This document shows positions 16,055 through 24,473 of a DNA stretch of 64,000 nt, in pieces. Both the position numbers and the translations under genes were made by a program. Position 1 is the first letter of the stretch, and each line of letters starts with the position of its first letter. The notes beneath the pieces were generated by a model. The model saw only the letters and a program-made list of their open reading frames with translations. It was not told the DNA's origin and made no database searches. The stretch is from Bryobacterales bacterium KBS 96 (GTDB taxonomy: Bacteria; Acidobacteriota; Terriglobia; Bryobacterales; Bryobacteraceae): the NCBI GenBank assembly GCA_000381625.1, contig KB906767.1, positions 3,305,304 through 3,369,303 on the forward strand. The letters run 5' to 3'.

Positions 16055-17746
16055 TTGCGCTACCGCTTTTCACCTGCCTGCGGAATGGTGCTGGGGCTTG
16101 CTGCTTTGGCAGCGGCGGCAGGTCGCTCCGGCGTGGGGCATCTTCCCGTTTTCACCGACATTACCGCCACAAGTGGCGTACGATTTCACAACGAAAACTC
16201 CGCTACGCCGGAAAAGTACCTGATCGAGACGATGACTGGCGGCGTCGCCATGATCGACTACGACAACGACGGCTGGCCCGACCTGTTCTTCGTTAACGGC
16301 GCACGCATTCATCCTGGGCAAAAAGACAGCGAGCCCGCCGACAAAAATGATCCACGCTATTGGAACCGCTTGTATCGCAATAACCACGACGGCACATTTA
16401 CCGATGTGACGGAGAAAGCCGGCGTTCAGGGCCGCGGCTTCGGCATGGGCGTGGCCGTGGGCGACTTTGATAACGATGGGTTCGACGATCTGCTGGTGAC
16501 GAACTTCGGCGGCGTGATCCTGTATCGCAACAACCGCGACGGCACATTCCGCGATATTACCGCGCAGTCAGGGCTCGGGAACGTTACCGGATGGACTTCG
16601 AGCGCCGGCTTCTTCGATTACGACAACGACGGGCGACTCGATCTGTTCATCGGACGCTACGTCGAGTGGAACTACTCAAAAAATATCTGGTGCGGCTCGC
16701 GCGTCGAGGGCGGCCGTTCGTACTGCCACCCGGATAATTTCAAGCCTATTGCAAACTACCTTTTCCATAACAACGGCAACGGCACATTTGCCGACGTGAG
16801 CGTGGCAAGCGGCATTGCCGCCAGCCGCGGCAAGGCGCTAGGCGTGGCATTTGCCGATTTCAATAACGACAACCGCCTCGACATTGCCGTGGCCAACGAC
16901 TCGATGCAGCAGTTCATTTTTTTGAACCAGGGCGGCGGCCGTTTTGCCGAACGCGCCGTTCCGCTCGGCGCCGGTTATACGGACGACGGCAAAGTGTTCG
17001 CCGGGATGGGCATCGACGCTGCGGACGTCGACGACGACGGCTATACCGATATTGTCACCACGGCGCTATCGAACGAGACGTACGCCTACTTCCGTAACGA
17101 TCGCGGCAAGGGCTTCGATTACGACACGCCGACCACACGGCTCGGCGAATTGACGCGCCTGCTCGGCGGATGGGGCATGCGCATTTTCGATTACGACAAT
17201 GACGGCACGAAAGACCTGTTCTTCGCGAACAGCCATGTGATGGACAACGTCCAAAAGATGCAGCCGCACCTCGAGTACCGCCAGCCGCTGCTCTTGTTGC
17301 GCCAGGTAAACCGGCGCTTTATCAATGTGTCCGGCGAAAGCGGTCCGGTTTTCAAAGAGAAATGGGCCAGCCGCGGCGCGGCGTTCGGCGATCTCGACAA
17401 CGATGGCGATATCGATATTGCGATTTCCGTCTGCGGCGGCGCCGCACATATTCTACGCAACGATGGCGGCAATGATAACGGGTGGATTGGCCTGATTCTG
17501 CGCGGTGTCCGGTCCAACCGCGACGGTATTGGCGCGCGCGTAAAACTCACAACCGCGTCGGGGCGTGTGGAATACGGCATGGTCACCACCACCGCCAGTT
17601 ATCAATCGGCGCAGGACAAACGGTTACTCTTCGGTCTCGGCGCCGAACGTGCGGTGTCGCGCGTTGAAATTACCTGGCCCGACGGCCACGTGCAGACCGT
17701 CGAGCACCCCTCCGCCGGCCGTTACGTCACGATTATTGAGAAGTAG
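16055..17746 (+). CDS. CRTAC1-family FG-GAP repeat protein with ASPIC/UnbV domain
   Basis: An exported 563-residue protein. I take the TTG at 16055, which has GGAAG 6 nt upstream and gives a full signal peptide; an ATG at 16085 would leave only a short one. About seven calcium-loop motifs of the FG-GAP/VCBS beta-propeller occur through about residues 65-455: DYDNDGWPD, DFDNDGFDD, DYDNDGRLD, DFNNDNRLD, DVDDDGYTD, DYDNDGTKD and DLDNDGDID. The C-terminus (about 475-563) is an ASPIC/UnbV domain with NRDGIGARVKLTT and WPDGHVQTVEHPSAGRYV. The role is unknown; the architecture suggests a calcium-stabilised extracytoplasmic binding protein. Its 3' end overlaps the convergent TPR gene by 14 bp. Confidence 0.92.
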   Translation: MRYRFSPACGMVLGLAALAAAAGRSGVGHLPVFTDITATSGVRFHNENSATPEKYLIETMTGGVAMIDYDNDGWPDLFFVNGARIHPGQKDSEPADKNDPRYWNRLYRNNHDGTFTDVTEKAGVQGRGFGMGVAVGDFDNDGFDDLLVTNFGGVILYRNNRDGTFRDITAQSGLGNVTGWTSSAGFFDYDNDGRLDLFIGRYVEWNYSKNIWCGSRVEGGRSYCHPDNFKPIANYLFHNNGNGTFADVSVASGIAASRGKALGVAFADFNNDNRLDIAVANDSMQQFIFLNQGGGRFAERAVPLGAGYTDDGKVFAGMGIDAADVDDDGYTDIVTTALSNETYAYFRNDRGKGFDYDTPTTRLGELTRLLGGWGMRIFDYDNDGTKDLFFANSHVMDNVQKMQPHLEYRQPLLLLRQVNRRFINVSGESGPVFKEKWASRGAAFGDLDNDGDIDIAISVCGGAAHILRNDGGNDNGWIGLILRGVRSNRDGIGARVKLTTASGRVEYGMVTTTASYQSAQDKRLLFGLGAERAVSRVEITWPDGHVQTVEHPSAGRYVTIIEK

Positions 17747-18800
17747 CAGATTTTAGGATGGCGGCAACCTTCGGCTGGCGGTCTTCCCGCGCCTTGGTTT
17801 CGTGGAACAAATCCATCTGGCGCCGTGCTTCCTCGGGCTTCCCCGCCCTCCGCAGCAGCAGCGCAAGACGGTAATGCGGTTCGGAAAGGGATCTATCCAT
17901 CGCAATCGCTCGCCGCAGCAGTTGCTCGGCACGTTGGGTGTCGCCACGCGGCGCAAGCATCTCGGCAAATAGCGTCAGCTCATGCGGCTCCGGGCACTTC
18001 GCTACAGCTTCCTCGATGGTCGCCAGCGCCTTCTGCTCGTCACCGCGCTGCCGCAGCAGTTTCGCCAGGCTCAGGTAGGCCCAAGCATACGGCTCACCTC
18101 GCTGCTTGCTCAATTGGATGGCGCTCCGGTAAAGCGCCAGAGCAGTATCCGGGAAATGGAGCGTTTCGGCGCTCAGGCCGAGATAGGTTTGCACCTTGTA
18201 GTCGCCCGCATCCAGTTCAAGCGCGCGTCGTAGCCAGTACGCCGCCTGATCCGCCAGATTCGCCTCGTAGAAGAGCCGCCCTAGATAGTAACGCGACTTC
18301 TCGTCGGACTTGTCGAGCGACACGGCCTTCAGCCAGGCGTGATACGCGCCGTTGTAGTCCTTGAGTTCCAAGTCCGCCAATCCGAGTCCGCGATAGGCGT
18401 CTGTGTACGAGGCGTTCAACGCGATGGCGCGCGCGAAGGTTTGCCGCGCCGCATCAAACTCCCGCTCGAAAAATTGCGCGTTGCCGAGGTAATACCAGGC
18501 CCGCGAGTCGTTCGGATATTGTTTCACGTAAGGATTGAGTTCGTTTAGCGCCGCGCGCCATTCTTCCAGATGCTCGTGACACATGGCGATTGAAACCGGC
18601 AGAAACGGCGCGCGCTCACCGGCTTGCCGCGCGAGCTGAAATTCGCGTAACGCTCCCCGCCAGTCGCCTGTCTTTGTCATCTGTTGAGCTACGTCGAGGT
18701 GGGCCGCGTGAGCCAGCGCCGCCGAAAGAAACACGACGAGCACGCAGCGGCGGAACTCCCGGCCGAGGCTGCCCGTGCTCTTCGATGAACCGCGAGTCAC
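17733..18800 (-). CDS. Exported TPR-repeat protein
   Basis: A 355-residue protein that starts at GTG 18800 and has a signal-like segment (CVLVVFLSAALAHAAHLD, about 19-36). Almost all of the rest is tetratricopeptide repeats, recognisable by units such as RAWYYLGNAQFFEREFDAAR, TDAYRGLGLADLELKDYNGA and KSRYYLGRLFYEANLADQAA. TPR arrays are protein-docking scaffolds. It lies between the CRTAC1 gene (convergent) and the receptor gene (same strand, 163 bp upstream), and CRTAC1 proteins are commonly found beside TPR proteins in this phylum. It could be transcribed with the receptor. No catalytic domain is visible. Confidence 0.88.
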   Translation of the reverse strand: MTRGSSKSTGSLGREFRRCVLVVFLSAALAHAAHLDVAQQMTKTGDWRGALREFQLARQAGERAPFLPVSIAMCHEHLEEWRAALNELNPYVKQYPNDSRAWYYLGNAQFFEREFDAARQTFARAIALNASYTDAYRGLGLADLELKDYNGAYHAWLKAVSLDKSDEKSRYYLGRLFYEANLADQAAYWLRRALELDAGDYKVQTYLGLSAETLHFPDTALALYRSAIQLSKQRGEPYAWAYLSLAKLLRQRGDEQKALATIEEAVAKCPEPHELTLFAEMLAPRGDTQRAEQLLRRAIAMDRSLSEPHYRLALLLRRAGKPEEARRQMDLFHETKAREDRQPKVAAILKSATSQ

Positions 18801-18963
18801 TATCCAGCCTCAGTTGATTTTCGAAACATCGTCGCTGCCGATGGTGGCGCTGGCACTCGTGTCCGCCACGGCGAGATTCCTCTCTGCACAGCGCCTCTCG
18901 TGCAAACTGCAGGCTGAGGGTCTGCGCTGCCAATTTAAGAGCGATATCACCCTATCACAGACG

Positions 18964-21900
18964 TCAGAAGTTGATGCGGGCCGTGAATTGCACGATGCGC
19001 TGCGCGTTAATTGTACCGTTCACCACGCCGAAGTTCGAATCGTTCGGCGCCGTGTCCGGAATCGAGAAAATGTGCCGGTTGAAGGCGTTCAGCAACTCGG
19101 CCTTGATCTGGAACGTGGCCGCTTCTTTAATCCGGAAATTGCGTATGATGCTGAAATCTTCGTTCAGGTAGTCGGGCGCCCGGGCATCGCCGTTGTTCCG
19201 CGGGTAATTGCCAAGGACGTAGGCTCCGCCTCGCGCTTGTTGCGCCGTGACACTGCTGCCGGCCGCGACCAGTTCCGAGTTCGGGTCGGCGAATGCGCAG
19301 CCCGCCTGCCCGCTGTACTGGCACGTGGGATTAAAGTAGCGCTGCGTGAAGGGATTAAATGTTCCGTTTTGGACAGCTTCGCTCAACGGCGAAACGCCCG
19401 GTACGCGATTAAATCGGATGCAGTTATCCCAACCTGGAATACCGATACCGCAGCCAAAGGAAATCGGCACGCCCGTCTGATACCGCAGCACGGTCCCGAT
19501 TTGCCAGCCGCCTAGAATGGCCGAAGCAAAGGGGTTCTGGTTCAACAGGGGCTTGCCTCTGCCGAAGGGCAGTTCGTAGAGCGCCGCGGCCGTGAACATA
19601 TACGGAACGTCCTGGCTGCTGAGGGCTTTCTCCCCGTCAAGATCGCCGGGATTTTGGATCTGCGAGATGCCACCGTTGATGCCTGGCAGGATGCTATCGG
19701 CGTCCGTCAGGCTCTTCGACCACGTGAAGGATGCCTGCAGGCTCAAGCCCGCGCTAAACCGCCGCTCCAGCGTGGCTTGCAGCGACTGATAGGTCGACTG
19801 CCCGATGTTCTGCAGCACGTCGGTGTAAATGTAACCGAACTGGGGGAATGGTCGCAACGCCTGTTGCACGTTCACGCCGGAGCCCCAATCCTGGAAAAAG
19901 GCCGGGTAAGGCGATCCAACGCCCAGAGAATTCTGCGCCACCGGCTGGTTCAACGCCGTCCCGAGCTGAAACGCGCTCAACGGAATGTTGTTTACGTTCA
20001 TGATGGCCGAGCGCAGATTCTGAGCGCGTTGCCCAACGTAACCGACGGTCGCCACAGTGTCCTTCGACACCTGTCCCTGGATCTGGAAGCTCCAGCTCTG
20101 AATGATGCCAGGCTGCCCGAACCGCGGCTGAATGTAATTCGGATTACCGCGGTTCACCACCGAGGGGTCAATGAAGGGCGGTCGCGCGAACGCAGGAAAA
20201 CCGCTGTCCCAGTTGAACGCCGGCGAAAACGCGTCGGGCGTTGTGAAATTCGGAGTGGCCGAAAAGCCCTGGACCTGGCTGCCGCCGAAATCGGTGTACT
20301 GCAGCGGTGAGTATAGAATGCCATAGCCGCCGCGAATCACGATGCGGCCTCCGTGCGGATTGTAGGCGAAGCCAAGACGCGGTCCAAAATCGTGGAATTT
20401 TGTGTCCGCCCACCGTGCGCCGCAGTTGCAGTTTGTGCCGAATATCATTGCGCCGGGAAGATTGCCTGCGGCGGGATTGGCGGCAGTGGGGCTAAAATTC
20501 GATGTATCGTTGTGCGATTCCACGCGCGGCACATCGACGTCCCAGCGCAATCCCAGGTTGAGTGTCAGATGCGGCGTCGCCTTCCAGTCGTCCTGTATGA
20601 ATGCGCCGTAATATTGGAAGGTCCAGCGCGGCACGTGCCCCTGCACCACGGCGTCGGCGTTATTCAGGTCTCCCAGCAGAAAGCTCGCGACGCCGTTGCC
20701 ACTCAAGCCGTTTAGCGCCGCGGTTGCCGCCGTCTGGCTGCGGCCAAAATGATACGTTCCGGTATCGGTGTCGAATGCGTAGGTGCCATACAATTGGTTG
20801 CGGAAATCGAAGCCGAATGTGAAACTGTGATTCCCACGTACCCACGTCATGGTGTCGTTGAACCGCTCGCCGTTATCCACGTTCGCATCCGCGTTCGCGC
20901 GCCCGATCTGCGGCACGCCCTCGCCCATCGTCACAATCGGGAACTCCACGCCCGACACCCCGCCGAGGCCCAGCCGCGAGGCCCAATCGAAATTCCCCTT
21001 GATGGCCTGTTGCGCGCCGTTGGTGTAATTCTGGCTGTTCGTGCGGTTATAGCCGATCACCAGGTGGTTCAGCAGCGTCGGCGAAATGATGTAATCCCAG
21101 CCCGCGCGCCCATAGTGGGTGATGAAATCCTGGTTCCATCCGTTCGAGTCGGCCACGCCCGGAAACGTGTATGTGCCATTACCGGCATACCGCGCATTCT
21201 CGCGAGAGTCGTACATTCCGAACAACTTGCTTTTATCCGAGATGTTCTGGTCGATGCGAATGGTGTACGTCGTGTTGTAGAGAGGGGTCGAGCTGGCCAG
21301 CGCATAGTTGATGCCGCTCGCCTGCGCCGGAATGTTGGGCGCCGGAAGATAGCTCAGGAAATTGGTCGAGACTCCCGAAATCCGCGAAGCCGGAATGCGG
21401 TTGCCCGGAAACGGCGTGCGGCATGGCACTCCAGTCGGTCCAATCACCGTCGTGTTGGGGTCGAAAATCTCGCCCTGATAGACGTTGCTGCCGTTGCATG
21501 GATTAGCGCCCACCATGGTGTTGGTCAGAACGTTCGAAAAGTCGCCCTGCCGTTCAGCATCGGTCGGAACGATACTTGTGTTCGTGCCTCCGATATTCTG
21601 CCGGTATTGTTCCCAATTAAAGAAGAAAAACGTGTGATCGCGCCCGTTGAAGACCTTGGGAATCCACACGGGGCCGCCAAGGTTCACACCGTAGTCGTTC
21701 TTTTTGTCCACGGGACGCGCGTACTGGGCGCGGCAACTGGAATCGCCCGGCGCGCACTGTGCGAGATTGCCGTTGTTGAACCACGAGTTCGCATTCAGAT
21801 CCTCGTTCTGCAGAATGTCGTAGGCCGTGCCGTGAAATGTGTTTGTGCCGGATTTCGTCGTGAACGTTTCAATTGCGCCGGTAGTGCGCCCGTACTCGGC

Positions 21901-22638
21901 GGGAATGGTTGAGGTCAACACTTTAAATTCCGAAATGGCTTCGACCGAGGGAGCCGCTTCGTCGAACGACGAACCGTTTTCGGTGCGGAGAATGCTGGCG
22001 CCATCCAACAGCACATCATTTCCGAAGTTCTGTCCGCCGCCTATCTTCGAAATAAAAATACCGTTATTGCTGTTGGCGGTGCCTGGTCCGGCGGTGCCCG
22101 GCGCAAGGAACACGAACGCTTCCGGCGAGCGCAGAGCGCCAACGCCACCTAGCGCAAGCGGCAACTCCACCACCTGACGCGACGTGATCACAGTGCCCAC
22201 ATCGGAGCTTTCCGTTTGGATGCGTGTCGTGTTGGCCGCTACCGTCACGGTCTGCGAGGCCTGGCCCACCTGGAGCGTGATCGTGACGGCGGTGGTATTA
22301 GCGATTTGCACTTGCACGCCAGTCTGCGTTACGGTTTGAAAGCCGGTGTGCGACACCTTGACGTCATAGAGCCCGATCTGCAGTGAACTGAAACGAAAAT
22401 AGCCGTTTCCTCCGCTCGTCGAGCTAAGCGTGGCATGCGTCGCTTCGTTCGTGACGGTAACCTGCGCGCCCTCCACCGATGCGCCCGTCGGATCCACAAC
22501 CGTCCCGGCAAGAATGCCTTCGTTCGTCTGTGCGAGGACCTGCCGCGGGATGGCGATCATCAGTGCGGCAATGAGGGGAAAAACAAAAAGCCTTTTCAGG
22601 AAGAGCCGCACTAGACCGGCGGCGTTCAATGCGTACAT
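18964..22638 (-). CDS. TonB-dependent-receptor-like outer-membrane protein with carboxypeptidase-regulatory domain
   Basis: A 1224-residue outer-membrane protein. I chose the ATG at 22638 because GGGAG lies 7 nt upstream and a possible operator at 22680-22691 would otherwise be inside the gene; the frame is open to 22713. After a signal peptide comes a carboxypeptidase-regulatory fold (about 40-120: EGILAGTVVDPTGASVEGAQ, GYFRFSSLQIGLYDVKVSHT). A plug-like segment follows (TRIQTESSDVGTVITSRQVV), then a long beta-barrel with large loops. It ends in aromatic Phe (RIVQFTARINF), as outer-membrane barrels do. Proteins of this OAR/CarboxypepD_reg type are expanded in acidobacteria and are thought to take up polymers. 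No TonB or transporter gene is nearby, and the ligand is unknown. Confidence 0.92.
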   Translation of the reverse strand: MYALNAAGLVRLFLKRLFVFPLIAALMIAIPRQVLAQTNEGILAGTVVDPTGASVEGAQVTVTNEATHATLSSTSGGNGYFRFSSLQIGLYDVKVSHTGFQTVTQTGVQVQIANTTAVTITLQVGQASQTVTVAANTTRIQTESSDVGTVITSRQVVELPLALGGVGALRSPEAFVFLAPGTAGPGTANSNNGIFISKIGGGQNFGNDVLLDGASILRTENGSSFDEAAPSVEAISEFKVLTSTIPAEYGRTTGAIETFTTKSGTNTFHGTAYDILQNEDLNANSWFNNGNLAQCAPGDSSCRAQYARPVDKKNDYGVNLGGPVWIPKVFNGRDHTFFFFNWEQYRQNIGGTNTSIVPTDAERQGDFSNVLTNTMVGANPCNGSNVYQGEIFDPNTTVIGPTGVPCRTPFPGNRIPASRISGVSTNFLSYLPAPNIPAQASGINYALASSTPLYNTTYTIRIDQNISDKSKLFGMYDSRENARYAGNGTYTFPGVADSNGWNQDFITHYGRAGWDYIISPTLLNHLVIGYNRTNSQNYTNGAQQAIKGNFDWASRLGLGGVSGVEFPIVTMGEGVPQIGRANADANVDNGERFNDTMTWVRGNHSFTFGFDFRNQLYGTYAFDTDTGTYHFGRSQTAATAALNGLSGNGVASFLLGDLNNADAVVQGHVPRWTFQYYGAFIQDDWKATPHLTLNLGLRWDVDVPRVESHNDTSNFSPTAANPAAGNLPGAMIFGTNCNCGARWADTKFHDFGPRLGFAYNPHGGRIVIRGGYGILYSPLQYTDFGGSQVQGFSATPNFTTPDAFSPAFNWDSGFPAFARPPFIDPSVVNRGNPNYIQPRFGQPGIIQSWSFQIQGQVSKDTVATVGYVGQRAQNLRSAIMNVNNIPLSAFQLGTALNQPVAQNSLGVGSPYPAFFQDWGSGVNVQQALRPFPQFGYIYTDVLQNIGQSTYQSLQATLERRFSAGLSLQASFTWSKSLTDADSILPGINGGISQIQNPGDLDGEKALSSQDVPYMFTAAALYELPFGRGKPLLNQNPFASAILGGWQIGTVLRYQTGVPISFGCGIGIPGWDNCIRFNRVPGVSPLSEAVQNGTFNPFTQRYFNPTCQYSGQAGCAFADPNSELVAAGSSVTAQQARGGAYVLGNYPRNNGDARAPDYLNEDFSIIRNFRIKEAATFQIKAELLNAFNRHIFSIPDTAPNDSNFGVVNGTINAQRIVQFTARINF

Positions 22639-22679
22639 GGCCAACTCCCGAAATCCTTCTAAAGACCTTTTTGTGGTGT

Positions 22680-22691
22680 GTAAACGTTTAC
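22680..22691. promoter_or_regulatory. Perfect 12-bp LacI-type operator palindrome
   Basis: GTAAACGTTTAC is a perfect palindrome with the central CG typical of LacI/GalR-family (cre-like) operators. It is 41 bp upstream of the receptor start and 56 bp upstream of the probable start of the divergent TPR gene, so one regulator could control both. Confidence 0.5.
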
Positions 22692-22746
22692 CCGTCCACA
22701 ATGGAATGGTCATATCGTAGATTTCTATTAAGGCCAGGAGTTACCG

Positions 22747-24150
22747 ATCGAAGCTCAAAAAAATTCGCGTGCGCATCCGCTTGTCGCGTTTTCCGGCTAT
22801 CTTGCCGTTTGTCTATGCGCTGCCGCCTTTCTCGTCGTCCTATGCCGGCCGGCGCCTGCGGCCGGCATAGTTGAGCAGCAGGCGATGCAATTAATCCAAA
22901 GCGGGCGAGTCGCGGATGCCATTCGCGTGCTTCGACAAGCGCTTACCCGCAAATCTTCGGATGTCGGCCTCTGGAACTTGCTCGGCATTGCCGAAAGTGA
23001 GCAGGGACACATGCCGGCCGCGCTCGCAGCCTTCCGGAAGGGCATTGCGCTTGCTCCCCACTCGCCCAGCCTCTACGAGAACATCGGACTGCTTTACTAC
23101 CGCACAGCCGATTACCGCGAAGCCGAGCGGGCGCTGGCAAAAGCCGTCGAGTTGGGGAGCGAGAAGCCGGAAGTGCGCTTCAGCCTGGCCGCTTCCCGCA
23201 TCCAGAACGGCAAGCCGGGCGAGGCGCTCGACGAACTTCGCGCGCTCGAACCCGCTCTCGGGCAACGCGGCGAATATTGGACCGAGCGCGGCATGGCCGA
23301 ACTGAATGCGGATGCGGCCGCCGCGAGCGGAAGCTTCGACCGCGCGCTCGCGATTACACCTGGTGATGTCCGCGCCCTGAACGGAGCCGCTTGGGCGGCA
23401 GAAAAGCGGAACAAGGACGAGGAGGCGCTAAGTCTCCTGATTCGTGCGCGTACCGCGGCGCCGCACGACGTGCCCACGCTTCTGCATTTCACGCTCGTCT
23501 GCCTACGGCGCGATCTCGGGCCCGACGCGGTGGCGGCCGCCGAAGAGGCGCACCGGCTCCAACCGAAGAACGACGCCGCTCTTTATCTGCTTGCGCGCGC
23601 GGAAATTGCGGTGGAAAAGTGGCAGGGCGCGTACGATCTGTTTGAACAGTTCTCGCGCCGCGTTCCTGCCTACCCGCTTACCTGGTTTGCGCTCGGCTGG
23701 CTTGACGAAAAGCTCGACCGGCCGACTCATGCGCGCGCCAACCTGGAGCACTGCCTTTCGCTCGCGCCGAAGCTGGCCGACGCGCGTTATGAACTCTCGC
23801 AGGTTTATCTCAACGATGGCGACGAGGCAAAAGCCACGGATGAGTTGAACGCTATCATCCGCCAAAACCCGCGACATGCAAAAGCCAACTCCGCTCTAGG
23901 AGAAATACTGATGCGCCACGGCGATTTTGCCGCCGCCGAGAGCCAGCTAGAGACCGCGATCCATGAGGATCCCAACCTAAGCGCCGCACATCATCGCCTC
24001 TCGAAGCTCTATTACCGCGAGGGCCGCGCAGCGGATGGCGAACGAGAACGAGAAATCGCCGCGCGCCTCGCGGCGCACGAGCGTGAGGGGCGCAAGCTGC
24101 AGCTTATGCTGGCCGAGCCTGAAGGCAGCCCGGCCCCGGCCAGAAAGTGA
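22747..24150 (+). CDS. Exported TPR-repeat protein with unusual start
   Basis: A TPR protein whose first in-frame ATG is at 22885, but the frame is open back to a stop at 22729 and encodes a hydrophobic signal or anchor (YLAVCLCAAAFLVVL) before that ATG. No ATG, GTG, TTG or CTG occurs in that stretch. An AGGAG at 22736-22740 sits 6 nt before an ATC at 22747, giving 467 residues; an indel in the A7 run at 22757-22763 is the other explanation. TPR units fill the rest (VGLWNLLGIAESEQGHMPAA, PSLYENIGLLYYRTADYREA, AHHRLSKLYYREGRAADGER). It is divergent from the receptor gene and belongs to the same CRTAC1/TPR locus. Confidence 0.8.
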   Translation: MEAQKNSRAHPLVAFSGYLAVCLCAAAFLVVLCRPAPAAGIVEQQAMQLIQSGRVADAIRVLRQALTRKSSDVGLWNLLGIAESEQGHMPAALAAFRKGIALAPHSPSLYENIGLLYYRTADYREAERALAKAVELGSEKPEVRFSLAASRIQNGKPGEALDELRALEPALGQRGEYWTERGMAELNADAAAASGSFDRALAITPGDVRALNGAAWAAEKRNKDEEALSLLIRARTAAPHDVPTLLHFTLVCLRRDLGPDAVAAAEEAHRLQPKNDAALYLLARAEIAVEKWQGAYDLFEQFSRRVPAYPLTWFALGWLDEKLDRPTHARANLEHCLSLAPKLADARYELSQVYLNDGDEAKATDELNAIIRQNPRHAKANSALGEILMRHGDFAAAESQLETAIHEDPNLSAAHHRLSKLYYREGRAADGEREREIAARLAAHEREGRKLQLMLAEPEGSPAPARK

Positions 24151-24260
24151 ACTGAAGTTTAGCGTTGCACGGTGACGCGGCGCTTGTGCCGTTTCGGAAC
24201 CGTTTTCCAGATCGGGTCCCGGTCTGAAACACAGCCTTCGGTCCATTTCGAACATTTCTC

Positions 24261-24287
24261 TAAAGTTTGTTTTGGCGCTGTCGAAAT
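24261..24287 (+). promoter_or_regulatory. Sigma-28-like promoter
   Basis: TAAAGTTT at 24261-24268 matches the sigma-28 (FliA/WhiG) -35 consensus exactly. After an 11-bp spacer, GTCGAAAT at 24280-24287 matches GCCGATAA at five of eight positions. The downstream gene encodes a sigma factor of that same family. Confidence 0.45.
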
Positions 24288-24310
24288 GTTTGACAGCGTA
24301 TGGGTCGCGC

Positions 24311-24379
24311 TAAGTACTTGCGTCCTGAGGCCGTTCGGACACGAAGGCGGCGTTCCGGGTTGCCAGGGACTAAGTACTT
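24311..24379. repeat. Two AAGTACTT palindromes 60 bp apart
   Basis: TAAGTACTT occurs at 24311-24319 and again at 24371-24379, preceded in both by C. The core AAGTACTT is a perfect 8-bp palindrome, extended to TAAGTACTTA in the second copy. The spacing is exactly 60 bp. Paired sites between a promoter and its gene suggest a DNA-binding dimer or an RNA element. Confidence 0.4.
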
Positions 24380-24473
24380 AAAACCAGCCGCACCAAGTGG
24401 GCGAACGGATGCACTTAGGCCTGTGTACGAGCCGCTTGCGGATCAGCGCAGCGGCAACAGGAAGAAGGAATCC

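Larger units (their letters stand above)
24151..24473 (+). other. 323-bp regulatory gap upstream of the sigma-factor gene
   Basis: No gene is visible. The gap holds a sigma-28-like promoter (24261-24287), a stem-loop overlapping its -10 region (CGCTGTC at 24276-24282 with GACAGCG at 24292-24298) and two copies of TAAGTACTT beginning at 24311 and 24371. This is more structure than any other gap of its size here and points to a long, regulated leader. Confidence 0.6.

Noticed and set aside
20749-21912. 387-codon plus-strand frame opposite the receptor gene
   Set aside because: It is antisense to a well-supported barrel protein and has the Arg/Val/His bias of a shadow frame.
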